From contig NZ_CP021780.1 in assembly GCF_002192415.1 (NCBI RefSeq), forward strand, positions 806,001 through 870,000: DNA of 64,000 nucleotides. The letters are read 5' to 3'. Below are positions 16,206 through 25,564 of the stretch, piece by piece (within the stretch, counting starts at the first letter, position 1; every line of letters starts with the position of its first letter). The DNA comes from Paenibacillus donghaensis (lineage in GTDB: Bacteria; Bacillota; Bacilli; Paenibacillales; Paenibacillaceae). A program made the translations under genes and the position numbers. The notes under the pieces are model-generated. The model worked only from the letters and a program-made list of their open reading frames with translations, was not told where the DNA came from and ran no database searches.

Positions 16206-17702
16206 CTACGCCAGCATCGGGTTGCCCTTCATGCCGACCCACAGCGGACTCTGCTCCAGCCGCGCGGCCAGCTGCAGCAGCAGATCCTCGCGTCCTTTGG
16301 CGCCGATCACCTGCACGCCCAGAGGCAAGCCCTCCGGTGTGAGATGCACTGGCACGCTCATCGCTGGCTGACCTGTCAGATTGGCCAGCTGAGTGAACGG
16401 TGTATAGGTCAGGCTTGGCTCGAACATACGGTAGATCAACTGCTGCTGCTCTTGCTTGGATAGCTCGCTCACCCGCAGCAGCTGCTCAGTTTCTTGCGGA
16501 GTTTGTGTCAGCTGGCCCACCTTGGGGGCAGAGTCGGCATTGGTCGGCGAGAGGTAGAAATCATAACGGCTGAATAAAGAAGCCATATGCGCAGCGGCCA
16601 CATCCCATTCGTTCAAGCTGTGGACGAAGTCGGCGGCGGATACTTTTTTGCCGGATTCGCCCAGCACCCAGGTGACGATGTCCACATCGGCGGCAGTGAC
16701 CGGCTTGCCGGTCAGCCGTTCCAACGAATCGAACATCGCGGCCACTTCCCCGGTGTTCATCATATAGTAGTTCTCCATCAGCCTTACCCCGTTCACGGGG
16801 TTCAGCTTCTCTTCAACCTCATGGCCTTCGGCTTCCAGCCACCTTACGGTCTGAAGCACCGCCTGAACGGCCTCGCTGCTCACCGGTGTGCCGACCGGCG
16901 AATCCGTGGTGAACGCGATCCGCAGCTTGCGGACCTGCGGCTTGTACAGGTCGTCCCGGTACACGCCGGGATACAGCGGCGTCTGAAAAGCCGCCTCCGG
17001 CTGCACCGTCTGCAGCAGGTCAAGCAGGGCTGCGCTGTCGCGCACGCTGCGGCTCAGCGCAAAATCAACCGAGGCGCCCTGCCACTGGCGCCCGACCCCC
17101 GGGCCTACTGGCGTGCGCCCGCGGGTCGGCTTCAGGCCGAACAGCCCGGTGAACGCCGCCGGGATACGGATCGAGCCCCCGCCGTCACTGGCTCCGGCTG
17201 CCGGCACGATCCCCGCCGCCACTGCAGCGGCTGCACCGCCGCTGGACCCGCCTGGGGAATACGCCGGGTTCCAAGGATTGCGGGCCGCTCCATGCAGAAC
17301 CGGCTCGGTGATGTTCTTCAGCCCGAATTCGGGCGTATTGGTGTGGCCAAGCGGAATGAACCCGCTACGCCGGATTACATCGACATAGTTGGAGTCACGC
17401 CCTGCGATATGATGCTTCAGCAGCATCGCGCCGGAGGTCAGTGGCTCGCCTCCAATCGCCTGGGAAATGTCCTTCAGCAGAAAGGGGACACCTGCGAAAG
17501 GTCGTGAACCGTCGCCAATCGGCATGGCGTCCGCTTCCTTCAGAGCAGCTTCACGCCGGGTGCGGACGACCGCATTCAGGATTGGATTCACTTCGTCCAG
17601 CCGCGCGAAGGCAGCTTCCACAAGCTCACGCGCAGAGACTTGGCGTTCTTGAATCAGTGCAGCGAGTCCTACGGCATCATAGGATAGGTAGGGTATAGTC
17701 AT
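16206..17702 (-). CDS. Amidase-signature family amidase
   Basis: The 498-residue protein belongs to the amidase signature family, hydrolases of amide bonds using a Ser-cisSer-Lys triad. The triad is visible: Lys77 (GVPFLLKD), Ser153 (SPGGSSGG) and Ser177 (DGGGSIRIPA), with the 24-residue Ser-Ser spacing of GatA. It is close to GatA in length, but gatC and gatB are not adjacent, so it is probably a stand-alone amidase, with the substrate unknown. No signal peptide is seen. The AraC-type regulator gene lies 97 bases upstream on the same strand and may control it. Confidence 0.88.
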   Translation of the reverse strand: MTIPYLSYDAVGLAALIQERQVSARELVEAAFARLDEVNPILNAVVRTRREAALKEADAMPIGDGSRPFAGVPFLLKDISQAIGGEPLTSGAMLLKHHIAGRDSNYVDVIRRSGFIPLGHTNTPEFGLKNITEPVLHGAARNPWNPAYSPGGSSGGAAAAVAAGIVPAAGASDGGGSIRIPAAFTGLFGLKPTRGRTPVGPGVGRQWQGASVDFALSRSVRDSAALLDLLQTVQPEAAFQTPLYPGVYRDDLYKPQVRKLRIAFTTDSPVGTPVSSEAVQAVLQTVRWLEAEGHEVEEKLNPVNGVRLMENYYMMNTGEVAAMFDSLERLTGKPVTAADVDIVTWVLGESGKKVSAADFVHSLNEWDVAAAHMASLFSRYDFYLSPTNADSAPKVGQLTQTPQETEQLLRVSELSKQEQQQLIYRMFEPSLTYTPFTQLANLTGQPAMSVPVHLTPEGLPLGVQVIGAKGREDLLLQLAARLEQSPLWVGMKGNPMLA

Positions 17703-17799
17703 GGCTTACAACCTCTTTCTGTGGAGCAATATTTTCTCGGGCCGAAGGCCTGTTGAGGCTAGTCTCTATTCATTATATCAAACGTTTGTCGCCATCCGC

Positions 17800-18699
17800 C
17801 TAGCCTTTGCGGGTATTCCTGTATTCGGTGGGCGGAAGACCCATGATTTTTTTGAACAGCCGCGAGAAATAGTAGGGGTCCTGAAAACCAAGCCGCAGGC
17901 TGATTTCCTTGATGCTCTGTCCGGTCAGATCAAGATGCTGGCAGGCTAGCTGGATCTTCAGGCGCAGATAATAATCAATCGGCGGGTACCCTGTGGCCTG
18001 CTTGAACAGCTGGGTGAAGTGCGGAACGGAGAGATTGGCCTGGGCGGCCAGCTCCTTCAGCGTGACCGTTTGTTCCAGATGCCCGCTCATAAACGTCAGC
18101 GTCCGGTCGATATCGTGTTTGGCCCGCTGCTGCGGACCGGTTCCGGCGGATGGCGCAAGCTGCGAGAATGCGAGAATCGCCGCCAGGTGGCAGGCCAGCT
18201 GGGAGACGTAGATGATGGATCGGAGGGAATAGCCTTTATCCAGCAGCATATAGCATTCCTCAAACAGCTCAATGAGCTTCAGTGATTTCAGGGCTGGAAT
18301 AAGGATAGGCTCTGAGTGCCGGTTGAAACCGGTGAAGAAGTCTGCCACCTGCTCTCCTCTCATATGCCACCAGTAGATACTCCAGGGCTGCTCCTCTGAA
18401 GATGCATATTCATGGGCCATATAAGCTGGAATCACCACAGCGCATCCCTTGTGCAAAGACTGCCGCCGCTGCCCGTCCAGCCGGTACCAGCCCGACCCCT
18501 CCACACAGTAGATTACAATATAAGCCGCACTTCCATCAGGCCGTTCCCGGTAGTGATGGAGCGCACGGGGGAAGTAACCGATGTCGGTAATGTATAAAGG
18601 ACGGACGAGCGGATGCTGGGCATATTCCGTCATGACATGCTCAGGCAATACAATCAAACGCTGTGACATGAAGCCGTCGTGCTTGCGAATAGTATCCAT
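17800..18699 (-). CDS. AraC-family transcriptional regulator
   Basis: The 299-residue protein has an N-terminal cupin-like ligand domain (about residues 30-170, with GSGWYRLDG and IPAYMAHEYAS as the typical turn segments). A C-terminal AraC DNA-binding domain follows (about 195-297: TVTLKELAAQANLSVPHFTQ and the second motif SIKEISLRLGFQDPYYFSRL). This arrangement is that of sugar-responsive AraC activators. The gene is upstream of, and co-oriented with, the amidase. Ligand is unknown. No strong ribosome site is visible before the chosen ATG; an in-frame ATG at 18669 is an alternative. Confidence 0.85.
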   Translation of the reverse strand: MDTIRKHDGFMSQRLIVLPEHVMTEYAQHPLVRPLYITDIGYFPRALHHYRERPDGSAAYIVIYCVEGSGWYRLDGQRRQSLHKGCAVVIPAYMAHEYASSEEQPWSIYWWHMRGEQVADFFTGFNRHSEPILIPALKSLKLIELFEECYMLLDKGYSLRSIIYVSQLACHLAAILAFSQLAPSAGTGPQQRAKHDIDRTLTFMSGHLEQTVTLKELAAQANLSVPHFTQLFKQATGYPPIDYYLRLKIQLACQHLDLTGQSIKEISLRLGFQDPYYFSRLFKKIMGLPPTEYRNTRKG

Positions 18700-18860
18700 A
18701 GTTACACTATGCTTCCCGAGCCTGGGCTTGTCAAACGAACGGCAGGTGAATAATCAGAACATAGTCCATGATGGACAAGTGATCGTCAATGGTGGCCGTC
18801 CGCTTACCCTGCAAAAATGGTGCTATCAGCACAAACAGCAGCTATACAGTCCGTAACGGG

Positions 18861-19136
18861 ATGAAGGTTAAAACTTCGGCGGAGCGGTTTAACCGCAAGG
18901 GGGCCAGTATCACCAGCATGCTTCAGGGTCTGGAGAAGAACGGTTTCGTGAGACAGGTGATCCCGGAAGACAATGAGCGGCAGAAGAAAATATATTTGCT
19001 GAAGAAAGCGACGGATCTGGTCGAGGAATTTAATGATATTTTTATGGAAGTCGAGCATAACATCACCAAAGGGCTTACGGAAGAAGAGGCGGAAACCTTA
19101 ATGAAGCTGCTGCTCAAAGTGAATTCGACGGTATAA
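18861..19136 (+). pseudogene. MarR-family regulator, 5' truncated
   Basis: The frame carries the second half of a MarR winged helix (ERFNRKGASITSMLQGLEKN, then the wing VIPEDNERQKKIY) and the C-terminal dimerisation helices to a normal stop. The N-terminal dimerisation helices and first DNA-binding helices, about 50-60 residues, are absent. No matching sequence is found just upstream, where the AraC promoter region lies. It is most likely a deletion remnant that now precedes the alaS promoter. Confidence 0.75.
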
Positions 19137-19147
19137 ACGGCTGCAGA

Positions 19148-19176
19148 TTGACAGAATATAAGCGGCTGGCTATACT
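19148..19176 (+). promoter_or_regulatory. alaS promoter
   Basis: TTGACA (19148-19153), exactly 17 bases, TATACT (19171-19176). Transcription should start near 19183, giving a leader of about 355 bases that contains the T-box. Confidence 0.85.
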
Positions 19177-19189
19177 GGAAATGTTAAAA

Positions 19190-19475
19190 AGTAAATCGGA
19201 AAAATCGTTGATGAAATGAAGTACGCCGGAGAGATGGCTTGTGCAGAGAACGGGTTCCGTTACGGATTGGATTCGTAATGGCTGTGAGAACCCGCAAGAC
19301 ACGCTGGCGGAAAGCTGATTTCGGAGTGTGAGTAGAAGCTCACCGGGGGCGCCCGTTAACAGCCGCGACAAGGCGATCGTCTGCTTAGACGTCCTGTATT
19401 TACGGGGCAAGGCGATAACCAGGGTGGTACCGCGATAATAATCGTCCCTGAATTTTCAGGGGCGTTTTTTTGTTG
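19190..19475 (+). ncRNA. T-box leader, alanine-specific, upstream of alaS
   Basis: The T-box core AGGGTGGTACCGCG is at 19421-19434. A terminator follows: CGTCCCTGAA pairs with TTCAGGGGCG, ending in a T run near 19471. In stem I, CGCCGG (19224-19229, right after AAGTA) can pair with CTGGCG (19304-19309). Below that helix on the 3' side lies GCT at 19314-19316, an alanine codon in the expected specifier position, followed by GATTT, which can pair with AAATC near 19202. The RNA should sense uncharged tRNA-Ala and allow read-through into alaS when charging is low. Confidence 0.93.
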
Positions 19476-19539
19476 AAATTTAAGGATATGTATTCCGGCC
19501 GCTAGTGCCGCATCAATTATAAGACGGGGGCTGTACTTA

Positions 19540-22173
19540 ATGAAAGCAAGTGAAATCCGTTCCAAATGGCTGCAATTCTTCGAGAGCAAGAACCACCGAA
19601 TCGAACCAAGCGCCTCGCTGGTTCCGCATAACGATCCTTCCCTGCTGTGGATCAACGCCGGGATGGCGCCGCTGAAGGCTTATTTCGACGGCCGGGAGAT
19701 CCCGGAGAATCCGCGCCTGACCAATTCGCAGAAATGTATCCGCACCAATGATATTGAGAATGTGGGCAAGACACGCCGCCACCATACTTTTTTCGAGATG
19801 CTGGGTAACTTCTCCATCGGCGACTACTTCAAGGAGGAAGCGATCACCTGGGCCTGGGAGTTCCTGACCGGCAAGGAGTGGATCGGCTTCGATCCGCAGC
19901 GGATCTGGGTTACGGTGTATGCGGAGGATGAGGAAGCCTACAAGCTGTGGAATGAACAAGTGGGACTGCCCGCGGAACGCATCATCAAGCTTGGGGACGA
20001 CAACTTCTGGGATATCGGCGAAGGCCCTTGCGGCCCTTGCTCGGAAATCTTCTATGACCGCGGTGAAGCCTACGGCAGCGACATGAGTGACCCGGAGATG
20101 TATGCGGGCGGCGAGAATGAACGCTGGCTTGAAGTGTGGAACCTGGTGTTCTCGCAGTTTAACCATAACAAGGACGGCAGCTATACGCCGCTTCCAAACA
20201 AGAACATTGATACAGGTGCCGGGCTGGAGCGTTTCGCTTCCATTCTGCAGGATGTGGATTCCAACTTCGACACCGACCTGTTCCAGCCGATCATCCAGAA
20301 GACTGCTAAGCTGGCAGGCATTAACTATAAAGACAGTCTGGAGCAGGACATCGCGCTGAAGGTCATTGCCGACCATATCCGTACGGTTACGTTCGCCGTT
20401 GGGGATGGCGTGCTTCCTTCCAATGAAGGCCGCGGTTATATTATCCGCCGTCTGCTGCGCCGTGCTGTCCGTTATGGCAAGACGCTGGGTCTGGACCGTC
20501 CATTCCTGCATGTTCTTACTGAAACTGTAGGCGAGGTGATGGGCGTGTACTACCCGTCCGTAGTCGACAACCGTGAATACATCGCGAAGATCATCCGCAC
20601 GGAGGAAGAGCGTTTCCATGAGACCCTGTCCGACGGGCTGGCCATTCTGGGCGAGATCAGCGCCAAGGCTAAGGCTGACGGGCTGTCCGCGATTGCTGGA
20701 GCCGATGCGTTCAAGCTGTATGACACCTACGGCTTCCCGTTTGATTTGACTGAGGATTTTGCCGCAGAGCAGGGGCTGACCGTGGACCGTGCAGGCTTCG
20801 ACGCCGCGATGCAGGAGCAGCGCGATCGCGCCAGAGCGGCACGGCAGGACAGCGGCAGCATGAAGGTGCAGGGTGGCGCACTCGCCGAGCTGACGGTTAA
20901 AAGTGAATTTGTTGGTTATAATGATTTCGTAACCGAGTCCAAAATTGCTGCCATTGTAGTAGATCAGACTCTGGTGGATAGTGTAAGCGAAGGCACAGAG
21001 TGCCAGGTTATTCTGGAATCCACTCCGTTCTACGCGGAAAGCGGCGGTCAGGTCAGTGACACAGGCATGTTAACCGGAGGTTCGGTTACAGCTAAGGTTA
21101 CTGGATTGTTCAAGGCACCGCATGGCCAGCACGTGCATCTGGTAACAGTGGAAGCCGGAGAACTGCGGGTGGGCGATACCGTCCGCGCGGAAGTAAACCG
21201 GGCCGAGCGTGAGGATATTGTCAAGAACCATACCGCTACCCACCTGCTGCACAAGGCGCTGAAGGAAGTGTTGGGTGGTCATGTGAACCAGGCCGGCTCA
21301 CTGGTGGAAGGCTCACGCCTGCGCTTCGACTTCTCGCATTTCGGAGCGATTACGCCGGAAGAGCTGAGCGAGATTGAGCAGAAGGTGAATGCGCAGATCT
21401 GGCGCAGCCTGGACGTGGTCACCCAGAACAAGCCGATCGATGAAGCGAAAGCAATGGGTGCCATGGCCTTGTTCGGCGAGAAATACGGCAACATCGTACG
21501 CGTGGTGCAGGTTGGCGACTACAGCCTGGAGCTGTGCGGCGGAATCCATGTGTCCAACACGGCGCAGATCGGGGTATTCAAGCTGCTGAGCGAGAGTGGC
21601 ATCGGCTCCGGGGTGCGCCGGATTGAAGCGGTAACCGGGCGTTACGCCTACCAGTTCACCGAGAGCCAGCTGGAGCTGCTGAAGCAGTCGGCAGCTCTGC
21701 TGAAGACCTCGCTTCAGGATGTGCCGAAGCGGATTGAAGCCCTGCACGCCCAGGTTCGCGAGCTTGGCCGCGAGAACGAGTCGCTGCAGTCGAAGCTGAG
21801 CGCGACCTTTGCCGCCGAGCTGACCGGCAGCGTGAAGACTGTGGGCGGCGGCACGCCGCTGCTGGCCGTTGAAGTACAGGCGGGCAATATAGATGCCCTG
21901 CGCTCTACAGCCGACGAGCTGAAGGCCAAGCTGCCGGATGCGGTGCTGGTGCTGGGCGCGGCAATGGACGGCAAAGTTAACTTTGTCGTATCCGTTCCAC
22001 AGCCGCTGGTAGCCAAGGGCTTCCATGCCGGCAAGCTGGTCAAGGAGATCGCCGCGGTCTGCGGCGGCGGCGGAGGCGGGCGGCCCGACATGGCCCAGGC
22101 AGGCGGTAAGGATGCTACGAAGCTGGGCGCAGCACTGGCCAAGGCTGAAGAGCTGGTAGCTTCACTGGGCTAA
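19540..22173 (+). CDS. alaS: Alanyl-tRNA synthetase
   Basis: The 877-residue protein charges tRNA-Ala with alanine in the cytoplasm. It has the usual length and order: class II catalytic core ([17 protein letters not shown], motif FTNSQKC-like, [20 protein letters not shown]), tRNA recognition region, and editing domain. The zinc ligands of the editing site are visible: His564 and His568 (HTATH), Cys666 and His670 (CGGIH). The C-Ala domain ends with the glycine-rich [15 protein letters not shown] segment. An ATG with a weak purine site is used. The T-box leader controls it. A hairpin follows the gene, but the next gene order is the conserved Bacillus one. Confidence 0.98.
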   Translation: MKASEIRSKWLQFFESKNHRIEPSASLVPHNDPSLLWINAGMAPLKAYFDGREIPENPRLTNSQKCIRTNDIENVGKTRRHHTFFEMLGNFSIGDYFKEEAITWAWEFLTGKEWIGFDPQRIWVTVYAEDEEAYKLWNEQVGLPAERIIKLGDDNFWDIGEGPCGPCSEIFYDRGEAYGSDMSDPEMYAGGENERWLEVWNLVFSQFNHNKDGSYTPLPNKNIDTGAGLERFASILQDVDSNFDTDLFQPIIQKTAKLAGINYKDSLEQDIALKVIADHIRTVTFAVGDGVLPSNEGRGYIIRRLLRRAVRYGKTLGLDRPFLHVLTETVGEVMGVYYPSVVDNREYIAKIIRTEEERFHETLSDGLAILGEISAKAKADGLSAIAGADAFKLYDTYGFPFDLTEDFAAEQGLTVDRAGFDAAMQEQRDRARAARQDSGSMKVQGGALAELTVKSEFVGYNDFVTESKIAAIVVDQTLVDSVSEGTECQVILESTPFYAESGGQVSDTGMLTGGSVTAKVTGLFKAPHGQHVHLVTVEAGELRVGDTVRAEVNRAEREDIVKNHTATHLLHKALKEVLGGHVNQAGSLVEGSRLRFDFSHFGAITPEELSEIEQKVNAQIWRSLDVVTQNKPIDEAKAMGAMALFGEKYGNIVRVVQVGDYSLELCGGIHVSNTAQIGVFKLLSESGIGSGVRRIEAVTGRYAYQFTESQLELLKQSAALLKTSLQDVPKRIEALHAQVRELGRENESLQSKLSATFAAELTGSVKTVGGGTPLLAVEVQAGNIDALRSTADELKAKLPDAVLVLGAAMDGKVNFVVSVPQPLVAKGFHAGKLVKEIAAVCGGGGGGRPDMAQAGGKDATKLGAALAKAEELVASLG

Positions 22174-22217
22174 GCTGAGGGTTGACTTAACATCTCCATA
22201 GCTTGAATAGCAAGCTG

Positions 22218-22258
22218 AGCAGCGGTACTGAGAGCGTGATATCAGTGCCGCTGCTTTC
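22218..22258 (+). terminator. Hairpin after alaS
   Basis: AGCAGCGGTACTGA pairs with TCAGTGCCGCTGCT with one bulge, followed by TTTCT. It probably ends the alaS transcript, so the ireB group likely has its own promoter within 22260-22510. Confidence 0.65.
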
Positions 22259-22510
22259 TAAAAGTATAAGAAAGATACTTTATCCGAAAAGGCGGACCGT
22301 CCATTTCGCCTGCTCGTTCTCAAGTTCATCTAATGGCAATAGCTTATAAACCAAAAAAAATCTTGTTTTTGTGGACAAAATGCCAAAAAAAGCGTTATTC
22401 CCCCAGCAAGATTTCCTCGTTGGGCCATGAATATGTTATGATGAACACAGCAAGTGAGCTGTACAGCAGCAACTTTGCGAAGCCGCCTATGTCAGGTGAT
22501 TTTGCAGAAG
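22259..22510. other. Leader region before ireB with an inverted repeat
   Basis: AAATCTTG near 22357 and CAAGATTT near 22407 form an inverted repeat around a stretch rich in A runs. A TATGAT at 22437 could be a -10 box but no good -35 is found at the right distance. No gene is seen. Confidence 0.4.
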
Positions 22511-22523
22511 GAAGGTGTCACAA

Positions 22524-22799
22524 ATGGACTCCATGGACAAAACGGTCAAATTCAATGTGAAGGGCGATGAGAAGGAAGCTTCTTCCCAGGAAATTCTACT
22601 CGCAGTATACGACGCGTTGCTTGAGAAGGACTATCATCCCATCAACCAAATCGTAGGGTATCTTCTTTCCGGTGATCCGGCTTACATTCCGCGCCACAAC
22701 AATGCGAGAAGTTTGGTCCGGAGGAAAGAACGTGATGAGCTGATTGAAGAGCTGGTTCGCTTCTACCTTGCCAGTCACCGGGTGGACCACTCCAAATGA
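22524..22799 (+). CDS. IreB-family regulatory phosphoprotein (YrzL)
   Basis: The 91-residue protein matches the UPF0297/DUF965 family (YrzL of B. subtilis, IreB of enterococci). In enterococci it is a target of the IreK Ser/Thr kinase and affects cephalosporin resistance. The N-terminal Thr7 in [10 protein letters not shown] lies near the phosphorylated threonines of IreB. The [20 protein letters not shown] core is highly typical. ATG at 22524 follows GAAGGAAGG by about 8 bases. The stop overlaps the ruvX start by four bases (ATGA), implying translational coupling. Confidence 0.93.
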   Translation: MDSMDKTVKFNVKGDEKEASSQEILLAVYDALLEKDYHPINQIVGYLLSGDPAYIPRHNNARSLVRRKERDELIEELVRFYLASHRVDHSK

Positions 22800-23215
22800 T
22801 GAAGAAGCTGGGACTGGATTATGGTGACCGCAGAATCGGGGTTGCCACAAGCGATATTTTTGGATGGACGGCCCAGGCGCTGGAAACGATTGAGCGCAGG
22901 GGGAACGGCAACGAGTTTGAGCGTATCCGTGAACTTGTGAAGGAGCACGAAATCGGAGAGATTGTAGTGGGTCTGCCTAAGAATATGAATGGTTCAATAG
23001 GACCCCGCGGTGATATCTGTATAGAGTTCGCCGACAAGCTGCGGGAGCAACTAGAACTGCCCGTACACCTTTGGGATGAGCGTCTGACGACGGTATCCGC
23101 CGAGCGGGTGCTGATTGAAGGGGACGTCAGCCGGAAGAAACGCAAGGGGATTGTGGACCGTATGGCCGCAGCCCTGATTTTGCAAAATTTTTTGGATGCT
23201 AACAGTAAAAGGTGA
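22796..23215 (+). CDS. ruvX: RuvX/YqgF-family Holliday junction resolvase-like protein
   Basis: The 139-residue protein has an RNase H-like fold: [20 protein letters not shown] N-terminus with the first catalytic Asp, [13 protein letters not shown] in the middle, and [13 protein letters not shown] with the later acidic residues. Family members are described as Holliday junction resolvases and, in E. coli, as involved in 16S rRNA 5'-end processing (YqgF). It overlaps ireB by four bases and precedes the DUF1292 genes, the order known from B. subtilis (yrzL-yrrK-yrzB). Confidence 0.94.
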   Translation: MMKKLGLDYGDRRIGVATSDIFGWTAQALETIERRGNGNEFERIRELVKEHEIGEIVVGLPKNMNGSIGPRGDICIEFADKLREQLELPVHLWDERLTTVSAERVLIEGDVSRKKRKGIVDRMAAALILQNFLDANSKR

Positions 23216-23228
23216 GGGGTGCGCGGAT

Positions 23229-23537
23229 ATGACAAACGAGCAGATTGGCCAAGAAGAAGAACCGGAAATCATCTATATTCCCGATGAAGAGGGGAACGAA
23301 GAAGAATTCGAGGTCATCATGAAATTCGAGGTGGATGGTTCGGAAGCCAAGTATATGATGGTAGTGCCGCTGGATTCTGAAGATGAAGAGACCGATGAGG
23401 TCTATGCCTTCCGCTACGAAGAAGAAGGCGATGATCTGCAGCTGTTCATGATTGAGAACGACGAGGAGTGGGCAATTGTTGAAGAGACCTTCAACACCCT
23501 GGTCGAGGAGCTGGACGGAGGAGCGGAGAATGACTGA
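23229..23537 (+). CDS. DUF1292 protein, first of tandem pair (YrzB-like)
   Basis: The 102-residue acidic protein matches DUF1292 (YrzB): IIYIPDEEGNEEEFEVIMKF, YMMVVPL, EVYAFRYEEEGDDLQLFMIE. Function is unknown. ATG at 23229 is chosen over an earlier in-frame codon at 23196 because GGTGAGGGG lies 9 bases before it and the earlier start would overlap ruvX. The high Glu/Asp content may make it look disordered, but the pattern is that of the family. Confidence 0.9.
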   Translation: MTNEQIGQEEEPEIIYIPDEEGNEEEFEVIMKFEVDGSEAKYMMVVPLDSEDEETDEVYAFRYEEEGDDLQLFMIENDEEWAIVEETFNTLVEELDGGAEND

Positions 23538-23838
23538 TTGGTCCGCTGACAATGCGGTATGGACATCGAAGCTTAAAGAAACCTATGGAGAAACAGTAGA
23601 ACTGGAAGATGAGCAGGGCAAGTCTTCCGTTTACGATATTATCGGCGAGTTCGAGATTGACGGCCGTGGTTATGCGGTGCTGCAAGGCTCCGGCAAGGAT
23701 GCGGAGCCTGAGATTCTGCGTATCATAGTTTCGCCCTCAGGGCTGCCTGAGCTGGAGAGCATCATGGATGATGAAGAGTGGGAAGATGTATCTGAGCTGT
23801 ACGATGAGCTGACCTTTCCCGGCGATGAAGCGGAGTAA
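23530..23838 (+). CDS. DUF1292 protein, second of tandem pair
   Basis: A second 102-residue acidic protein with the same family pattern (VYDIIGEFEIDGRGYAVLQG, EILRIIV, EWEDVSELYDEL). Its ATG overlaps the preceding gene by eight bases with GGAGGAGCGG just ahead, so the two are coupled. Sequence identity to the first copy is modest, so the duplication is old. B. subtilis has a single gene here. It ends the operon at a terminator. Confidence 0.85.
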   Translation: MTDWSADNAVWTSKLKETYGETVELEDEQGKSSVYDIIGEFEIDGRGYAVLQGSGKDAEPEILRIIVSPSGLPELESIMDDEEWEDVSELYDELTFPGDEAE

Positions 23839-23876
23839 TTCCGTACATGTACGTTACATTTAAGCTTGGGCACGGA

Positions 23877-23905
23877 AGAGGGCGGAGTTATTCCGCGCTC
23901 TTTTT
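23877..23905 (+). terminator. Terminator of the ireB-ruvX-DUF1292 operon
   Basis: AGAGGGCGGA pairs with TTCCGCGCTCT around GTTA, followed by TTTTT. Confidence 0.85.
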
Positions 23906-23908
23906 GCA

Positions 23909-24117
23909 TGAAATATAAGAATTTATTTGTTTCACGCCCTAAATTATCCTTCTATATAAGATGCGCTTAAGAATGGAGTAGTGGGGTTGCCAGAAAGCCT
24001 GATGCATAGGGCTTCCTGGCAACTCCGTATGTAACATTCTTAAGTTCACGTTCTATATTTCTCGCAGAAATGGATGCCGCCTCTTACAGAGGACGGCGAA
24101 GCCGTTTTTGCTTGAAT
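23909..24117. repeat. Intergenic repeat (copy A) with inserted element
   Basis: Sequence beginning AATATAAGAATTTATTTG and ending in the hairpin-forming GATGCCGCCTCTTACAGAGG block is shared with 30578-30714 (copy B) and 35184-35258 (copy C). All three lie directly after gene terminators. Copy A alone is split by a palindromic insertion at 23958-24050. Confidence 0.75.
23950..24058. mobile_element. MITE-like palindromic insertion with 8-bp direct repeats
   Basis: TTCTATAT occurs at 23950-23957 and again at 24051-24058. Between them lie about 93 bases that fold almost completely on themselves: CTTAAGAATG (23966-23975) pairs with CATTCTTAAG (24035-24044), and inside GTTGCCAG pairs with CTGGCAAC. 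The related sequence near 30612 reads straight through this point, so it resembles the unoccupied site. No open frame lies inside. The pattern suggests a small non-autonomous element with a target duplication; which transposase would move it is unknown. Confidence 0.65.
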
Positions 24118-24232
24118 ACAGAGATAATTTATCCAGCCGTTCCGTCACAGCTGAGAGATACCCAGAAATATATAGGTTGAATTTAAACCGATTAAATTTT
24201 ATAATTTATAGTCTGAAAGTGAGGAAACTGCA

Positions 24233-25276
24233 TTGAAATCCGCAATCCGTACATTGCTGCTTATTATCGTTCTGCTGGCAGCCGCAGCAGGGGGAGGAGC
24301 ATGGTATATATGGAACGGGATGTCACCGGTGGAACCGGCAGGTCCTGCCGTAACCTTTACCATCGAGAAGGGGATGGGCAGTGCGGACATTGCCGACCTT
24401 CTGGAGGAGAATGGCATTATCCGCAATAGTCTGCTGTTCAAGGGCTATTTGAAGTGGACCAAGGAAGGGTCCAGCTTCAAGGCAGGCACGTACACAGCTG
24501 CGCCCGGCGACAGCTATGACCAGCTGATCACCCGCTTGAACACAGGCGATGTGGTCAAGAAGGAGACGGTGGTCTTCACTATTCCGGAAGGGTATACCGC
24601 CAAGCAGGTCGCCGCCAAGCTTGCCGCCGACTGGAAGCTTGAGCCGGCAGTATTCCTGGAGATTATCAATTCCGGGAAAGCGCTGCAGGAGACGGAGCTA
24701 CTGGGAATTCCGCAGGAGGAGCAGGTGCTGCACCGGCTGGAGGGATATTTGTTCCCGGAAACCTATGAGCTGGTCAAGGAGAGCACTCCGCAGCAGGTCG
24801 TTGAAGCGATGCTGCAGCAGCTGGATAAGAAGCTGGAGCAGATTCCCGATTGGCAGGCCAAGCTGGATAAGCGTGGTTTAACCCTGCATCAGCTGCTGAC
24901 CGTTGCTTCTCTTGTAGAGCGGGAGGTTGTTGTGGAAAGCGAACGTCCGCTGGTCGCGGGCGTGATATACAACCGGCTGAAGAAGGATCAGAAGCTGGAG
25001 ATTGATGCTACGGTTCAGTATTTGCTGGACAAGCAGAAGGACAGGCTGCTCTATAAAGATCTGGAAGTCGAAAGTCCTTATAACACCTATAAGCATACGG
25101 GGCTTCCCCCTGGACCGATCAGCAATCCGGGCCTTGCGTCCATCCAGGCAGCACTGGAGCCGGAAGCTACGGAATATTTCTATTATGTGACCAAAAAGGA
25201 TGGCAGCCAAGGACACCTATTCGGCAAAACGTACAAGGAGCATCTGGCAAACATCGAAAAAAGCAAGCAGAACTAA
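24233..25276 (+). CDS. mltG: Endolytic murein transglycosylase
   Basis: The 347-residue protein has an N-terminal membrane anchor (about residues 5-27, TLLLIIVLLAAAAGGGAWYI) and a YceG/MltG catalytic domain outside the membrane. MltG cuts nascent peptidoglycan glycan strands and sets their length. The catalytic Glu lies in LLTVASLVEREVV, the usual site. The late SPYNTYKHTGLPPGPISNPG block is typical of the family. The start is TTG at 24233 after an AGTGAGG ribosome site. It occupies the place of yrrL in the Bacillus gene order; the yrrM methyltransferase gene found next in B. subtilis is absent here. Confidence 0.95.
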   Translation: MKSAIRTLLLIIVLLAAAAGGGAWYIWNGMSPVEPAGPAVTFTIEKGMGSADIADLLEENGIIRNSLLFKGYLKWTKEGSSFKAGTYTAAPGDSYDQLITRLNTGDVVKKETVVFTIPEGYTAKQVAAKLAADWKLEPAVFLEIINSGKALQETELLGIPQEEQVLHRLEGYLFPETYELVKESTPQQVVEAMLQQLDKKLEQIPDWQAKLDKRGLTLHQLLTVASLVEREVVVESERPLVAGVIYNRLKKDQKLEIDATVQYLLDKQKDRLLYKDLEVESPYNTYKHTGLPPGPISNPGLASIQAALEPEATEYFYYVTKKDGSQGHLFGKTYKEHLANIEKSKQN

Positions 25277-25344
25277 AACAACAGTACTGCTTAGGTCCCT
25301 TGCCTTCCGTATGTAGTTTGAGCGTTCTAAGCAGTAATTCATAG

Positions 25345-25545
25345 GTGGCTATGGGGAAAAACTACCGTTAAATCCAGGCAAATATTCGATTTCCATTGGA
25401 TATAGGGAAAAGTTACCGCTAAATTGTCCATCGAAGGTGTTTCGAAGCGAATCTGACGTAATTAGCTGTAGAATTCCCTATAACCTGATCGAATGGCCAT
25501 ACTGAGATCAAATAGCGGTAGGAAATCCCTATATTTCCTCGCTGG
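25345..25545. repeat. Intergenic repeat family ACCGCTAA/GGGAA (second locus)
   Basis: Repeated words such as TAGGGAAAAGTTACCGCTAA and, inverted, TAGCGGTAGGAAATCCCTAT form diverged palindromes related to those at 13100-13330. No gene is seen. Confidence 0.6.
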
Positions 25546-25564
25546 ACCTAAGTAGTAACAAACA

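Noticed and set aside
16206..17702. GatA subunit of the tRNA amidotransferase
   Set aside because: The triad fits, but gatC and gatB are absent next to it and an AraC regulator precedes it, so a stand-alone amidase is more likely.
19537..20619. 360-codon frame opposite alaS
   Set aside because: Shadow frame of alaS; such long antisense frames are common in GC-rich codon-biased genes.
22796..23215. Site-specific mobile resolvase
   Set aside because: The gene order and motifs are those of the conserved housekeeping RuvX/YqgF protein.
23966..24044. Structured regulatory RNA before mltG
   Set aside because: The 8-bp flanking direct repeats and the related uninterrupted copy at 30.6 kb fit an insertion better; an RNA role is not excluded.
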